Positions 9,142 through 17,725 are shown, counted from the first letter of the stretch. The stretch: 64,000 bases of DNA from Streptomyces poonensis (GCF_014650915.1 NZ_BMVW01000018.1:24814-88813); one strand, 5' to 3'. Numbers and translations: made by a program. Notes: a model not told the origin generated them from the letters alone.

Positions 9142-9903
9142 ATGGAGCGCATGCGAATAGGCGGTGCGAGCGGTGCGATGCGCGCACGGGTCGCGGCAGT
9201 GGCCTGCGGCGTCCTGGTGATGTCCCTGGCCGGATGCGGCGGTTCGGACGGCGGAAGCGGAACGAAGGTTCAGACGGGCGCCGGCGGGACGGCCGGCCGG
9301 GCCAAGGCCGGCTCGGCCGGCACCGAGCGCATCCCCGGTGTCGGCGACCGCCTCCGTAAGCGCATCCCCGGCAACTCCCGCCAGGTCGTGGCCGTCTACG
9401 GCGAGGGCAGGGACGACGCGGACTCAACCATCGTCCTCTACACCAAGAAGGGCTCCTCCTGGAACCGGACCCGCAGCTGGCAGGGGCACAACGGCAAGAA
9501 GGGCTGGACGACGGACCACCGCGAGGGCGACAACCGCAGCCCCGTCGGTGTGTTCACACTCAGTGACGCGGGCGGCGTCCTGGCCGACCCCGGCTCGGAG
9601 CTCCCGTACACCCGATCCGCCTCCTTCCAGGCCCCCCGCTACTGGGCGAAGTCCCACTGGCACGACTTCGACTACGTCATCGCCATCGACTACAACCGTG
9701 TGAAGGGCACCTCGCCGAACGACCCGACCCGTCCGCAGGGCCAGTCCAAGGGCGGCAGCATCTGGCTGCACATGGACCACGGCAGCGGGACGTCCGCGTG
9801 CGTGAGCCTGTCCAAGTCCGGCATGGAGTACCTGCTGCGCACGCTCGACCCCGAGCTGCATCCAGTGATCGTGATGGGGGACAGGGCGGACCTGAAGGCA
9901 TGA
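9142..9903 (+). CDS. L,D-transpeptidase-family lipoprotein
   Basis: Exported protein of about 253 residues. The N-terminus (MERMRIGG...MRARVAAVACGVLVMSLAGC) is a lipoprotein signal with lipobox LAGC, followed by a Gly/Ser-rich linker. The C-terminal half has the YkuD-like fold signature: GDNRSPVGVFTL, SIWLHMDHGSGTSACVSL, with His and Cys in the right order for the catalytic pair of L,D-transpeptidases, which make 3-3 peptidoglycan crosslinks. The spacing between His and Cys is tight and the usual SHGC is TSAC, so a divergent member is possible. The start is uncertain: ATG codons at 9142, 9151 and 9178 all keep the signal peptide. Confidence 0.8.
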   Translation: MERMRIGGASGAMRARVAAVACGVLVMSLAGCGGSDGGSGTKVQTGAGGTAGRAKAGSAGTERIPGVGDRLRKRIPGNSRQVVAVYGEGRDDADSTIVLYTKKGSSWNRTRSWQGHNGKKGWTTDHREGDNRSPVGVFTLSDAGGVLADPGSELPYTRSASFQAPRYWAKSHWHDFDYVIAIDYNRVKGTSPNDPTRPQGQSKGGSIWLHMDHGSGTSACVSLSKSGMEYLLRTLDPELHPVIVMGDRADLKA

Positions 9904-9927
9904 AGGGAAGGCCTGAAGGCATGAAGG
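9891..9927. repeat. 16-bp direct repeat spanning the L,D-transpeptidase stop codon
   Basis: CCTGAAGGCATGAAGG occurs at 9891-9906, including the TGA stop, and again at 9912-9927, with further imperfect copies of GGCCTGA/GGCATGA to about 9990. This gives a short AAGGC-rich array between the convergent L,D-transpeptidase and MarR genes. No strong terminator hairpin is seen here. Confidence 0.7.
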
Positions 9928-9996
9928 CCGCAGGCCCGAAATGCCTGAAAGCCTGGAACTGTCACCGTCCATGAAGGCCTGACGGCCCGCTCCGCT

Positions 9997-10503
9997 TCAG
10001 CCGTCGCCGTGCGGTGCGCGATGCGTCGCATGATGGGCCGCGCTCACGTCCGCGCCCATCGCCTCCGGCGGTATCCCGTCGATCAGCGTGTCCAGCAATC
10101 CGCCCAGTACCGTGCGCTGCTCGTCCGTCAGCGGGGCGAGGATCTCCTCGGCCGCCGTCCGACGCGCCCGGCGCAGTTCCCGCAGGGCCGCGCGTCCTTC
10201 GTCCGTGACCTCGATACGGATGACGCGACGGTTGGTGGGATCGGGCACCCGGCGCACCCGCCCGCTCGCCTCCAGCCCGTCGACCAGGGTCGTCACGGCC
10301 CGGGGCACCACCTCCAGCCGCTCGGCGAGGTCGGCCATGCGGGGCGGCGAACCGTAGTGCGCGAGGGTGCGCAACAGTCGGGACTGCGCCGGCGTGATGC
10401 CCAGTCCGCACCGCTCCAGATGGCGTTTCTGAATACGGTGCACGCGCCGGGTCAGCCGCAGCAGCTGCTCCGCGAGCAGGCCGTCGGCGTCGGGAGAGGT
10501 CAT
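9997..10503 (-). CDS. MarR-family transcriptional regulator
   Basis: 168-residue winged-helix repressor. The helical N-terminus is followed by GITPAQSRLLRTLAHYGSPP, the recognition helix region MADLAERLEVVPRAVTTLVD, and the wing VRRVPDPTNRRVIRIEVTDEG, which is the classical MarR DRR-type wing. It is divergent from the ABC exporter gene at 10664, with 160 bp between starts holding an inverted repeat that overlaps the predicted promoter. This arrangement suggests that it represses both itself and the exporter and releases on binding an exported small molecule. The ligand is unknown. Confidence 0.93.
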   Translation of the reverse strand: MTSPDADGLLAEQLLRLTRRVHRIQKRHLERCGLGITPAQSRLLRTLAHYGSPPRMADLAERLEVVPRAVTTLVDGLEASGRVRRVPDPTNRRVIRIEVTDEGRAALRELRRARRTAAEEILAPLTDEQRTVLGGLLDTLIDGIPPEAMGADVSAAHHATHRAPHGDG

Positions 10504-10527
10504 GCGGGAACAATATCAGGACGCCGT

Positions 10528-10560
10528 TCATTGTGAGTATAGGTAACAATGAGCTATGCT
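10528..10560 (+). promoter_or_regulatory. Predicted MarR operator overlapping exporter promoter
   Basis: An inverted repeat with 7-bp perfect arms, TCATTGT (10528-10534) and ACAATGA (10546-10552), separated by 11 bp. TTGTGA at 10531 and TATGCT at 10555 are 18 bp apart and fit a sigma-HrdB-type -35/-10 pair reading toward the exporter, so a bound MarR dimer would occlude the promoter. The AT content is clearly above the surroundings. Inference from position and symmetry only. Confidence 0.6.
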
Positions 10561-10600
10561 CCAGCAGTCGTCCTGTTTGTATATACGCCTATGTGCCTAC

Positions 10601-10657
10601 ATGCGTTCTGACGTCCTGTCCGCGCGGGCAGGAGCTGTTGACCTCCGACTCCCGTAG
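10601..10657 (+). CDS. Possible 18-codon leader peptide ahead of exporter
   Basis: A small frame, MRSDVLSARAGAVDLRLP, lies in the 5' leader of the exporter. Its TAG stop is inside the exporter's ribosome-binding site (TAGGAG) and the exporter ATG follows 6 bp later. A ribosome ending here would cover or free the downstream site, as in translationally attenuated resistance genes. It has no clear ribosome-binding site of its own, so it may be chance. Confidence 0.3.
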   Translation: MRSDVLSARAGAVDLRLP

Positions 10658-10663
10658 GAGCCC

Positions 10664-12466
10664 ATGCATCCCGACCGACCCCCCGCCTGGACACCGCCGC
10701 CCGCCGAGCCCGGCCGGCCCCGGCAGGTGCGCCGCATCCTGAGGCTGTTCCGCCCCTACCGCGGCCGTCTCGCCGTCGTCGGCCTGCTCGTCGGAGCCGC
10801 GTCGCTGGTCTCGGTCGCCACGCCCTTCCTGCTCAAGGAGATCCTCGACACCGCGATCCCGCAGGGCCGCACCGGCCTGCTGAGCCTGCTCGCGCTGGGC
10901 ATGATCCTCGGCGCGGTCCTCAACAGTGTCTTCGGCGTGCTGCAGACACTGATCTCCACGACGGTCGGCCAGCGCGTCATGCACGACCTGCGCACCGCCG
11001 TGTACGCCCGGCTGCAGCGCATGTCGCTCGCCTTCTTCACCCGGACCCGCACCGGTGAGGTCCAGTCGCGCATCGCCAACGACATCGGCGGCATGCAGGC
11101 GACCGTCACCTCGACCGCCACCTCCCTGGTCTCCAACCTGACCAGCGTCGTCGCCACGATCGTCGCGATGATCGCCCTGGACTGGCGGCTGACGGTGGTC
11201 ACGCTGCTCCTGCTGCCGCTGTTCGTGTGGATCAGCCGCCGCGTCGGCGACGAACGCAAGAAGATCACCACCGAGCGCCAGAAGCAGATGGCCGCCATGG
11301 CCGCCACCGTCACCGAGTCGCTCTCCGTCAGCGGCATCCTCCTCGGCCGCACGATGGGCCGCGCCGACTCGCTGACGAAGTCCTTCGCCGACGAGTCCGA
11401 AGGGCTGGTCGACCTCGAGGTGCGGTCCAACATGGCGGGCCGCTGGCGCATGGCCGTCATCACGGTCGTCATGGCCGCCATGCCCGCGGTCATCTACTGG
11501 ACCGCGGGGGTGACGCTCCGGTTCGGCGGCCCCTCCGTCTCGATCGGCACCCTCGTCGCGTTCGTCTCGCTCCAGCAGGGCCTGTTCCGCCCCACCGTCA
11601 GCCTGCTGTCCACCGGCGTCCAGATACAGACCTCGCTCGCCCTCTTCCAGCGCATCTTCGAGTACCTCGACCTGCCCGTCGACATCACCGAGCCCGAGCG
11701 CCCGGTCCGGCTCGGCCAGGTCAAGGGCGAGGTCCGCTTCGAGAAGGTCGCCTTCCGGTACGACGGGAAGGGCGGCCCGGTGCTCGACGGCATCGACATC
11801 ACCGTCCCCGCGGGCGGCAGCCTCGCCGTCGTCGGGCCCACCGGCGCGGGCAAGTCCACGCTCGGCTACCTGGTGCCGCGGCTGTACGACGTCACGGGCG
11901 GCCGCGTCACGCTCGACGGCGTGGACGTGCGCGACCTGGACTTCGACACGCTCGCGCGCGCGATCGGCGTCGTCTCCCAGGAGACGTACCTCTTCCACGC
12001 GACCGTCGCCGACAACCTGCGCTTCGCCAAGCCGGACGCCACCGACGAGGAGCTGCACGCGGCGGCGCGGGCGGCCCAGATCCACGACCACATCATGTCC
12101 CTGCCCGACGGCTACGACACGGTCGTCGGCGAGCGTGGCCACCGTTTCTCCGGCGGGGAGAAGCAGCGGCTCGCCATCGCCCGCACCATCCTGCGCGACC
12201 CGCCCGTGCTCATCCTCGACGAGGCCACCAGCGCCCTGGACACCCGTACCGAGCACGCCGTGCAGGAGGCCATCGACGCGCTCTCGGCCGACCGCACCAC
12301 GATCACCATCGCCCATCGGCTGTCCACCATTCGGGGTGCCGACCAGATCGTGGTCCTCGACTCCGGCCGCGCGCTCGAACGAGGAACGCACGACGAGTTG
12401 TTGGCGCGGAACGGGCGCTATGCCTCGCTCGTACGGAGGGACGCCCGACTGGAGCCGACAAGATGA
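10664..12466 (+). CDS. ABC exporter, fused membrane and ATPase domains (homodimer type)
   Basis: 600-residue exporter starting MHPDRPPAWTPPPAEPGRP at an ATG preceded by TAGGAG. The membrane domain spans about residues 35-320 with the FFTRTRTGEVQSRI coupling region. The ATPase domain is fully consensus: VVGPTGAGKST, Q-loop VVSQETYLFHATV, signature FSGGEKQRLAIAR, Walker B VLILDEATSALD and H-loop TIAHRLST. Unlike the heterodimer at 5.1-8.8 kb, nothing is degenerate, so a homodimer is expected. The divergent MarR gene and intervening palindrome point to induction by a toxic small molecule. Confidence 0.94.
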   Translation: MHPDRPPAWTPPPAEPGRPRQVRRILRLFRPYRGRLAVVGLLVGAASLVSVATPFLLKEILDTAIPQGRTGLLSLLALGMILGAVLNSVFGVLQTLISTTVGQRVMHDLRTAVYARLQRMSLAFFTRTRTGEVQSRIANDIGGMQATVTSTATSLVSNLTSVVATIVAMIALDWRLTVVTLLLLPLFVWISRRVGDERKKITTERQKQMAAMAATVTESLSVSGILLGRTMGRADSLTKSFADESEGLVDLEVRSNMAGRWRMAVITVVMAAMPAVIYWTAGVTLRFGGPSVSIGTLVAFVSLQQGLFRPTVSLLSTGVQIQTSLALFQRIFEYLDLPVDITEPERPVRLGQVKGEVRFEKVAFRYDGKGGPVLDGIDITVPAGGSLAVVGPTGAGKSTLGYLVPRLYDVTGGRVTLDGVDVRDLDFDTLARAIGVVSQETYLFHATVADNLRFAKPDATDEELHAAARAAQIHDHIMSLPDGYDTVVGERGHRFSGGEKQRLAIARTILRDPPVLILDEATSALDTRTEHAVQEAIDALSADRTTITIAHRLSTIRGADQIVVLDSGRALERGTHDELLARNGRYASLVRRDARLEPTR

Positions 12467-12509
12467 AGATATGCAGAGTTTGCTGTGGTTTGCGGGTTAC
12501 CGTGCCCGC

Positions 12510-13391
12510 ATGGAGATGAACACTCCGCCACGGAGCACGATTCGACTGACGCGCCGGGGCCGGGCCGCCCTCATCGCGGCCGGGGCCGTCGCGGCGGCCA
12601 CCGCCGTGGCGGTGCCCCTGCTGATCATCGGCACCGACGGCGCGGCGGACAGGCGCCCGACCTCATTGGTCGTCCCGGAGGGCTGGCGGTCGGGCCAGGT
12701 CTACGAAGCCGTCGACAAGGCCCTCGCCCTGCCCCCGGGCACCACGAAGAAGTCGCTGGGCAAGGCACGTCTGAAACTGCCGGCCGACGCCGAGGGCAAC
12801 CCCGAGGGCTATCTCTTCCCGGCGACGTATCCCCTCGACGAGGGGACGACCCCCGAATCCCTGCTGTCATCCATGGTCGACACCGCGAACCGGAGGTTCG
12901 GCGGCGGCCACGTCACGGCCGGGGCCCAGCGCAGCGCCCTGAACGTCTACCAGGCGGTGACCATCGCGAGCATCGTCCAGGCCGAGGCCGCGACCAGGGC
13001 CGACATGGGAAAGGTGGCCCGGGTCGTCCACAACCGCCTCGAGCGCGGTATGCCCCTGCAGATGGACTCCACTCTCAACTACGCGCTGAACCGCTTCACA
13101 CTGGACACCCGCGAGAGCGACACACGGATTCAGAGCCCCTACAACTCCTACCAGCGCATGGGGCTGCCGCCCACACCGATCGCCAATCCCGGCGAGCAGG
13201 CGATGCGGGCCGCGCTCCAGCCGACGCCGGGCGACTGGCTGTACTTCGTCACGGTGAAGCAGGGCGACACCCGCTTCACGGCCGACTACGCGGAACATCA
13301 GCGGAACGTGGCCGAGTTCAACAAGCACCAGGAGAGCCGGCGGGACCGTGATCGGGAGCGCCGGCAGGAGAGCCCCGAGCCGGCGAAGTGA
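12510..13391 (+). CDS. mltG: Endolytic transglycosylase MltG-like protein
   Basis: About 293 residues with one N-terminal membrane anchor (AALIAAGAVAAATAVAVPLL) and a periplasmic YceG domain. A LysM-like segment (LVVPEGWRSGQVYEAV) precedes the catalytic part: EGYLFPATYPL, TIASIVQAEAA with the conserved second Glu of the active site, VVHNRLERGMPLQMDSTLNYAL, SPYNSYQRMGLPPTPIANPG. MltG cuts nascent glycan strands and sets their length. It is smaller than the main Streptomyces MltG and is probably an accessory copy. The start could be 12471, 12510 or 12516. Its stop sits one base from the stop of the convergent flavin monooxygenase. Confidence 0.88.
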   Translation: MEMNTPPRSTIRLTRRGRAALIAAGAVAAATAVAVPLLIIGTDGAADRRPTSLVVPEGWRSGQVYEAVDKALALPPGTTKKSLGKARLKLPADAEGNPEGYLFPATYPLDEGTTPESLLSSMVDTANRRFGGGHVTAGAQRSALNVYQAVTIASIVQAEAATRADMGKVARVVHNRLERGMPLQMDSTLNYALNRFTLDTRESDTRIQSPYNSYQRMGLPPTPIANPGEQAMRAALQPTPGDWLYFVTVKQGDTRFTADYAEHQRNVAEFNKHQESRRDRDRERRQESPEPAK

Positions 13392-13392
13392 G

Positions 13393-14490
13393 TCACGCCG
13401 CGAGCGGTTCACCGGCCAGCAGGCACCTGATGTCCCGTACCGCCGCCCGGCCCGCCCGGTTGGCGCCGATCGTGCTGGCGGAGGGGCCGTATCCCACCAG
13501 ATGCACCCGGGGATCCGCGACCGCGCGGGTGCCCTCGACGCGGATGCCGCCGCCCGGTTCGCGCAGCCGCAGGGGCGCCAGGTGGTCGACGGCCGCCCGG
13601 AAGCCGGTCGCCCACAGGATGACGTCGGCGTCGACGTGCCGTCGCGGGGCGTCCCACTCCACCCCGTCCGGCGTGATCCGGTCGAACATCGGCTGCCGGT
13701 CCAGCACGCCCTCCGCCAGCCCCCGGCGGATCGCGTCGTTCAGCGGCAGCCCCGTCACCGACACCACACTCCTCGGCGGCAGTCCCCGCCGTACCCGCTC
13801 CTCCACGAGCGCCACGGCCGCCCGCCCCGCCTCCGCGTCGAAGGGCCCCTCCCGGAAGACAGGCGGACGCCTGGTCACCCAGGTGGTCGCGGCGGCGTAC
13901 GGGGCGATCTCCAGCAGATGCTGCGTACCGGACGCGCCTCCACCCACGACCACCACCCGCTGCCCCGCGAACTCCTCCGGCCCGGCGTACCCGGCCGTGT
14001 GCAGCTGCCGTCCGCGGAAGGTCTCCTGGCCCGGGTAGCGCGGCCAGAACGGGTGGTCCCAGGTGCCGGTCGCGTTGATCAGAGACCGCGTCGACCACGT
14101 CCCGGCGGACGTCTCCACCAGCAGCCGCCCCGCCTCACCCTCGCCCACCGCCCGTACATGGACCGGCCGCCGCACCCGCAGACCGAAGGCCCGCTCGTAC
14201 CGGTCGAAGTACTCCGTGATCACCTCGGCGGACGGGCGTGCCGGGTCCGCGTCCGTCAGCTCCATGCCCGGGAGCGCGTGCATCCCGTGCACCTTGCCGT
14301 ACGTCAGCGACGGCCAGCGGAACTGCCAGGCGCCGCCCGGCCCGGGCGCGTGGTCGAGCACCACGAAGTCACGCTCCGGCTCGAAGCCGGTGCGCCGCAG
14401 GTGATGGGCGGCCGACAGCCCGGCCTGGCCGGCGCCCACCACCACGACCTCGACGTCACGTGGCGCGGTACGTATCGCGGTGCTGTTCAC
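13393..14490 (-). CDS. FAD/NAD(P)-dependent monooxygenase-like oxidoreductase
   Basis: Flavoprotein of about 365 residues. The FAD-binding Rossmann motif VVVVGAGQAGLSAAHHL is at the N-terminus and a second nucleotide motif VVVVGGGASGTQHLLEI lies mid-protein. ATG-type and C-terminal motifs NATGTWDHPFWP and DADVILWATGFRA are typical of flavin-containing monooxygenases. The GTG at 14490 places the first strand about 15 residues in; a further upstream start at 14556 would add a non-conserved stretch. The substrate is unknown. Divergent from yjbQ. Confidence 0.87.
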   Translation of the reverse strand: MNSTAIRTAPRDVEVVVVGAGQAGLSAAHHLRRTGFEPERDFVVLDHAPGPGGAWQFRWPSLTYGKVHGMHALPGMELTDADPARPSAEVITEYFDRYERAFGLRVRRPVHVRAVGEGEAGRLLVETSAGTWSTRSLINATGTWDHPFWPRYPGQETFRGRQLHTAGYAGPEEFAGQRVVVVGGGASGTQHLLEIAPYAAATTWVTRRPPVFREGPFDAEAGRAAVALVEERVRRGLPPRSVVSVTGLPLNDAIRRGLAEGVLDRQPMFDRITPDGVEWDAPRRHVDADVILWATGFRAAVDHLAPLRLREPGGGIRVEGTRAVADPRVHLVGYGPSASTIGANRAGRAAVRDIRCLLAGEPLAA

Positions 14491-14618
14491 GCTTGCACCA
14501 ACCAGCGGGGGAGCGCGGATCTTCCCGGGGCTCCACGTGAGTACGAGTACCGGCACCGTACGCCGTCGCCGGGTGGTCGCTGCCGCCCGGAACCCTCGTG
14601 GTGAGCGAGGATGGGGCC

Positions 14619-15041
14619 ATGTCCGATGCCTTCACCACTCGAGTCCTGAACGTCGCCTCCGGTTCTCAGGAGACGGTCGTCGATCTCACCCGCGACTGTG
14701 AGGCGTTCCTGCGGGAGGTGGCCGCCGGCCGGGACGGCCTCCTCAACGTCTTCGTCCCCCATGCGACCGCCGGCGTGGCCCTCATCGAGACCGGCGCCGG
14801 CAGCGACGACGACCTGCTGACCGCCCTCCACTCGCTGCTCCCCGCCGATGACCGCTGGCAGCACCGCCACGGCAGCCCCGGGCACGGCCGCGACCACGTC
14901 CTCCCGGCGATCGTCCCGCCCCACGCGACCCTGCCGGTCATCGGCGGCAGGCTGGAGCTCGGCACCTGGCAGTCGGTGTGCCTCGTGGATACCAATCAGG
15001 ACAATGTCAACCGGCAGGTGAGGCTGAGCTTCCTCGGTTGA
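14619..15041 (+). CDS. yjbQ: YjbQ/UPF0047 family protein (intact copy)
   Basis: 140-residue protein with the conserved family blocks LLNVFVPHATAGVALIE, HGSPGHGRDHVLPAIVPPHAT and GTWQSVCLVDTNQDNVNRQ. The family is a trimer with a His/Cys metal-like site; a thiamin phosphate synthase activity is reported for some members, but its role in actinobacteria is open. AGGATGGGG precedes the ATG. Its last 18 codons and downstream flank recur at 36.0 and 42.1 kb, so this gene end probably served as an attachment site for the islands that follow; the last codons may therefore come from an incoming element. Confidence 0.93.
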   Translation: MSDAFTTRVLNVASGSQETVVDLTRDCEAFLREVAAGRDGLLNVFVPHATAGVALIETGAGSDDDLLTALHSLLPADDRWQHRHGSPGHGRDHVLPAIVPPHATLPVIGGRLELGTWQSVCLVDTNQDNVNRQVRLSFLG

Positions 15042-15160
15042 TGCGTGTGATGGAACTGTAGCGTCGAAACCCGGCCGTACCGAATACCTCGCGGTCCGCG
15101 GGTAGGGGGAGTGGGCTGGCTCCCAGCGGGACTCAGTCAGCGGCTGCCGAGTCCGCCCCT
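14988..15160 (+). repeat. yjbQ 3'-end repeat, copy 1 (island left boundary)
   Basis: This segment holds the last 18 codons of yjbQ (stop 15039-15041) and about 120 bp of downstream DNA. It aligns with 35979-36160 over nearly its whole length, for example TCCCAGC..GGACT and GAGTCCGCCCCT at both ends, and with 42072-42183 over the first 110 bp. In the 34-bp core (15008-15041) it differs from the other two copies at three positions. Confidence 0.85.
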
Positions 15161-15509
15161 TGCGCCGTGTTCGCGCAGGCCAACCGTGGCGAGCGGTCCG
15201 ACCCTTTGCTGAGCCATGCGACGCCGGCCTGGTGATCCGTAGCAGGCACGAACCGAGAGCCGAACGGCGCAAGGACCAATTTCGCCAGCCTCTGAGTTGG
15301 CCTGCACCGGGACCTGCACGATCGTCGTGACCCAGTGCTACGTCTGCTCACAGTCCCAGGCGTGTGTGTCACAGAAGGTTATATTCCTGGCTGGCTGGCC
15401 GCCGGGCCCGTGCGCGCCGCCCTGGCCGAGTCCTGCCCTACCTGGGGAACGTCCGGTCTGATGCCATGGCTGAAAGACCGGGTTGCGACACAACCGGGAT
15501 GGGGGCGCT
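15161..15509. other. Non-coding stretch at the island left end
   Basis: About 350 bp between the first yjbQ tail repeat and the QatB-like gene. Several open frames cross it but none has family similarity, codon bias or a ribosome-binding site. No integrase, tRNA or clear promoter was recognised. It probably contains the promoter of the qatBC-like pair. Confidence 0.5.
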
Positions 15510-16277
15510 GTGGGGACATCCACGCGATGGAAGGGACCGAACGGCGACCGGTGGAGCTCCGTCGCGAGGCGACTGGCGCGCTGGCGAGACGGCTCGCGGA
15601 ACGCGGATCAGCGGCTGGAAGAAATCGCCGCGGACTATCTGCGTGCGTTGCACGAGACTCTCCGTGTCGATCGATCGGCCTTCGGGCTGTACGACACAGC
15701 TTGTGCGGCCGGTGAACGGCTCGCCGATGCCTTGGGCTCGCTGGCCGCCGAAGGCGCGGAGTCAGCAGACGCGCTCGTCGCACGTCTCGTCTCGGAGGTC
15801 GGTGGAGACGGTGGCACACTCGCCGACGCCGCGGTGCGTAGGGGGTTGGCCGCCGCGGTCCGCGATATCCGGAACATGCATCCCGAGCTGGACGACGCCA
15901 TGGACGGGGGTGCCGCGGGTGGCGGCTTCGCCTGGGACATACTGTGCGATCTTTACCAGCTGTTCTTCGCCGACACGGTGGGGGAGTTCCTCCGGTCCGT
16001 TGTTGCTGAGCACGTCAAAGTGGCCGTGCCGGTGCTTATCGCGACTGATCCGGAAGACAGGATCGCCGACTGGGTCGCGGAGACCGTCGTAGGCCTGGTG
16101 CCGAATCCCTGCGAGGAGTCCGCCGAAGCGACGGATCTCGCGCAGGCCGCGGACACCGCGCAGGATCCGTTGGCCGCTCTGCCCAGGATCGCCGAGTCAC
16201 TGGTACCGAAGGCGGTCGGCAAGGCACTCGGCCTGATCACCGATGAAGTCACCGGAGAGAGTGAGGTCGCGGCATGA
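15510..16277 (+). CDS. qatB: QatB-like protein with exposed N-terminal glycine
   Basis: 255 residues from the GTG at 15510, with GGGATGGGGG just upstream. The protein then begins MGTSTRWKGPNGDRWSS. This Gly-Thr-Ser-Thr opening plus GP/NG motif resembles QatB, the small partner of the QueC-like QatC in the Qat antiphage system; removal of Met would leave Gly at the N-terminus. The rest is alpha-helical, Ala-rich and without recognisable catalytic residues. It overlaps the QatC-like gene by ATGA. The assignment rests on the N-terminal motif, size and partner, not on a full alignment. Confidence 0.68.
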   Translation: MGTSTRWKGPNGDRWSSVARRLARWRDGSRNADQRLEEIAADYLRALHETLRVDRSAFGLYDTACAAGERLADALGSLAAEGAESADALVARLVSEVGGDGGTLADAAVRRGLAAAVRDIRNMHPELDDAMDGGAAGGGFAWDILCDLYQLFFADTVGEFLRSVVAEHVKVAVPVLIATDPEDRIADWVAETVVGLVPNPCEESAEATDLAQAADTAQDPLAALPRIAESLVPKAVGKALGLITDEVTGESEVAA

Positions 16278-17596
16278 CCGGTCATGACTATTCCCTGTGG
16301 TGGCGCGGCCACCGCGGAGACCGGCCGCGCGGTGGCCGCTGGACGGAGATAGGCGAGGAAGCCTTCCAAGAGAAGGAGCGCCGTGTCATCGGCCGGCATC
16401 ATCTGCCCGGTCCGGTTCCCGACTGGGCCGAGGACCTGTTCCGCGTCGCCAGAGCCGCGTTCATCGCCGACAAGTACGTACGCCGGACCGGCGTCCGGGA
16501 CCGCTGGACCCGCCGTATCAGCCTCGACGTGCCCGTCACGGAACACGAGCGGTGGCAGAGCGCAACCGTCCGTACCCACCTCACCGCGCTACTCCAGACC
16601 CTCACCGGGGACCTCTGGACTGTGGACTTCCGCCCCCTCACCGGTTCTCAGGTCGAGGAAGCGATGCTTTTCCCCGACGACCCGCGGGCCTCGGAAGTCG
16701 CGCTGTTCTCCGGTGGACTGGACTCCCTCAGCTGGGCCGCCACACGCTCGCGCGCCGACGATCCCCGGCCGTTGCTGCTCGTGATGTTCCGCGAGATCGG
16801 CCTGCTGCGTCTCCAACAGCGGGTGTACAAGGCCGTCGAGCGACTGGACGGACCACGGCCGGTCATGCTGCTCCCGATGAGTCAGACCCCGGCGGGCGAC
16901 GGCTCCGGTCTGCGGCTGGAGACCTCCTCCCGCACCCGCGGTCTGCTGTACTCGGCCGGTGCGATCCGCGCCGCAGCCGCGCACGGAGTGGACACCGTCC
17001 ACATCCCTGAGAATGGCCAGCTCGCCATCAACCCGCCGCTGACGCCTGCACGTTCGGCCGCCTGCTCCACCCGTTCCGTGCACCCTTGGACGCTGAACCG
17101 TCTGAACGCCCTGATAGCCGCCGTGGGTGACGCCGGCAGCGCGGTACAGGTGGTCAACCCACTAGCGCAGCTGACCAAAGGCGAGGTGTGCAAGGCCGGC
17201 CGTGACGTGGGCCTTACCCCGTCCGACCTGGAATCCACCCTGAGCTGCGGCAAGCCGCCCGCCCGCCGCAGTGGCGGCCCTCCCATCGCGAACTGCGGAG
17301 TTTGCTTCCCGTGCCTGGTGCGCCGCTCCGGGCTACTTCACGCAAACGGCACCGACGACACCCGGTACGAGGCACTGCCATGGGCGGGCGACCTGCACCC
17401 CGACCGGGGCACCGACTGGCGCGCACTACAGCGGTGGCTGCTCGGCCGGTACACCCTTACGGACGTCCTCACCGACACCCCGCTGCCACCGGACTCGGAC
17501 CCAGCCATGGTGTTCGATCTGATCGGACGCGGGCGGAAGGAACTGGCCCGGCTGCTTCGATTCTCGGATCCGGCAGGAGCCGCTGACGCGGCGTAG
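16274..17596 (+). CDS. qatC: QatC-like QueC-family (7-cyano-7-deazaguanine synthase-like) protein
   Basis: 440-residue PP-loop enzyme. The ATP pyrophosphatase loop is ALFSGGLDSLSWAA near residue 145, with the family's downstream segments IPENGQLAINPPLTPARSAACSTRSVHP and NPLAQLTKGEVCKAG. Four cysteines in SCGK...NCGVCFPC form the zinc site found in QueC. It has an N-terminal extension of about 130 residues that housekeeping QueC lacks, as seen in defence-linked QatC. QueC-like enzymes of this kind modify a protein partner rather than make queuosine precursors, so its target is probably the product of the overlapping upstream gene. No qatA or qatD neighbour is visible. The 130 bp beyond its stop, up to jetD, holds no gene. 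Confidence 0.8.
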   Translation: MTGHDYSLWWRGHRGDRPRGGRWTEIGEEAFQEKERRVIGRHHLPGPVPDWAEDLFRVARAAFIADKYVRRTGVRDRWTRRISLDVPVTEHERWQSATVRTHLTALLQTLTGDLWTVDFRPLTGSQVEEAMLFPDDPRASEVALFSGGLDSLSWAATRSRADDPRPLLLVMFREIGLLRLQQRVYKAVERLDGPRPVMLLPMSQTPAGDGSGLRLETSSRTRGLLYSAGAIRAAAAHGVDTVHIPENGQLAINPPLTPARSAACSTRSVHPWTLNRLNALIAAVGDAGSAVQVVNPLAQLTKGEVCKAGRDVGLTPSDLESTLSCGKPPARRSGGPPIANCGVCFPCLVRRSGLLHANGTDDTRYEALPWAGDLHPDRGTDWRALQRWLLGRYTLTDVLTDTPLPPDSDPAMVFDLIGRGRKELARLLRFSDPAGAADAA

Positions 17597-17725
17597 GCGA
17601 CAATGATTTCGCACCAGTCCACCTTGGTGGTCATGGGCCGGTACCCGTGACTCCGTCGGTGACGGCTGCGGCGGGGCAGCCTGCTGGGGCCTTCCTGCGT
17701 GCGGTTGACATGCCTCGAGGCGTTC

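Noticed and set aside
17619..17630. CCACCTTGGTGG as a terminator between qatC and jetD.
   Set aside because: The loop would have two bases and the stem five; too weak to support.
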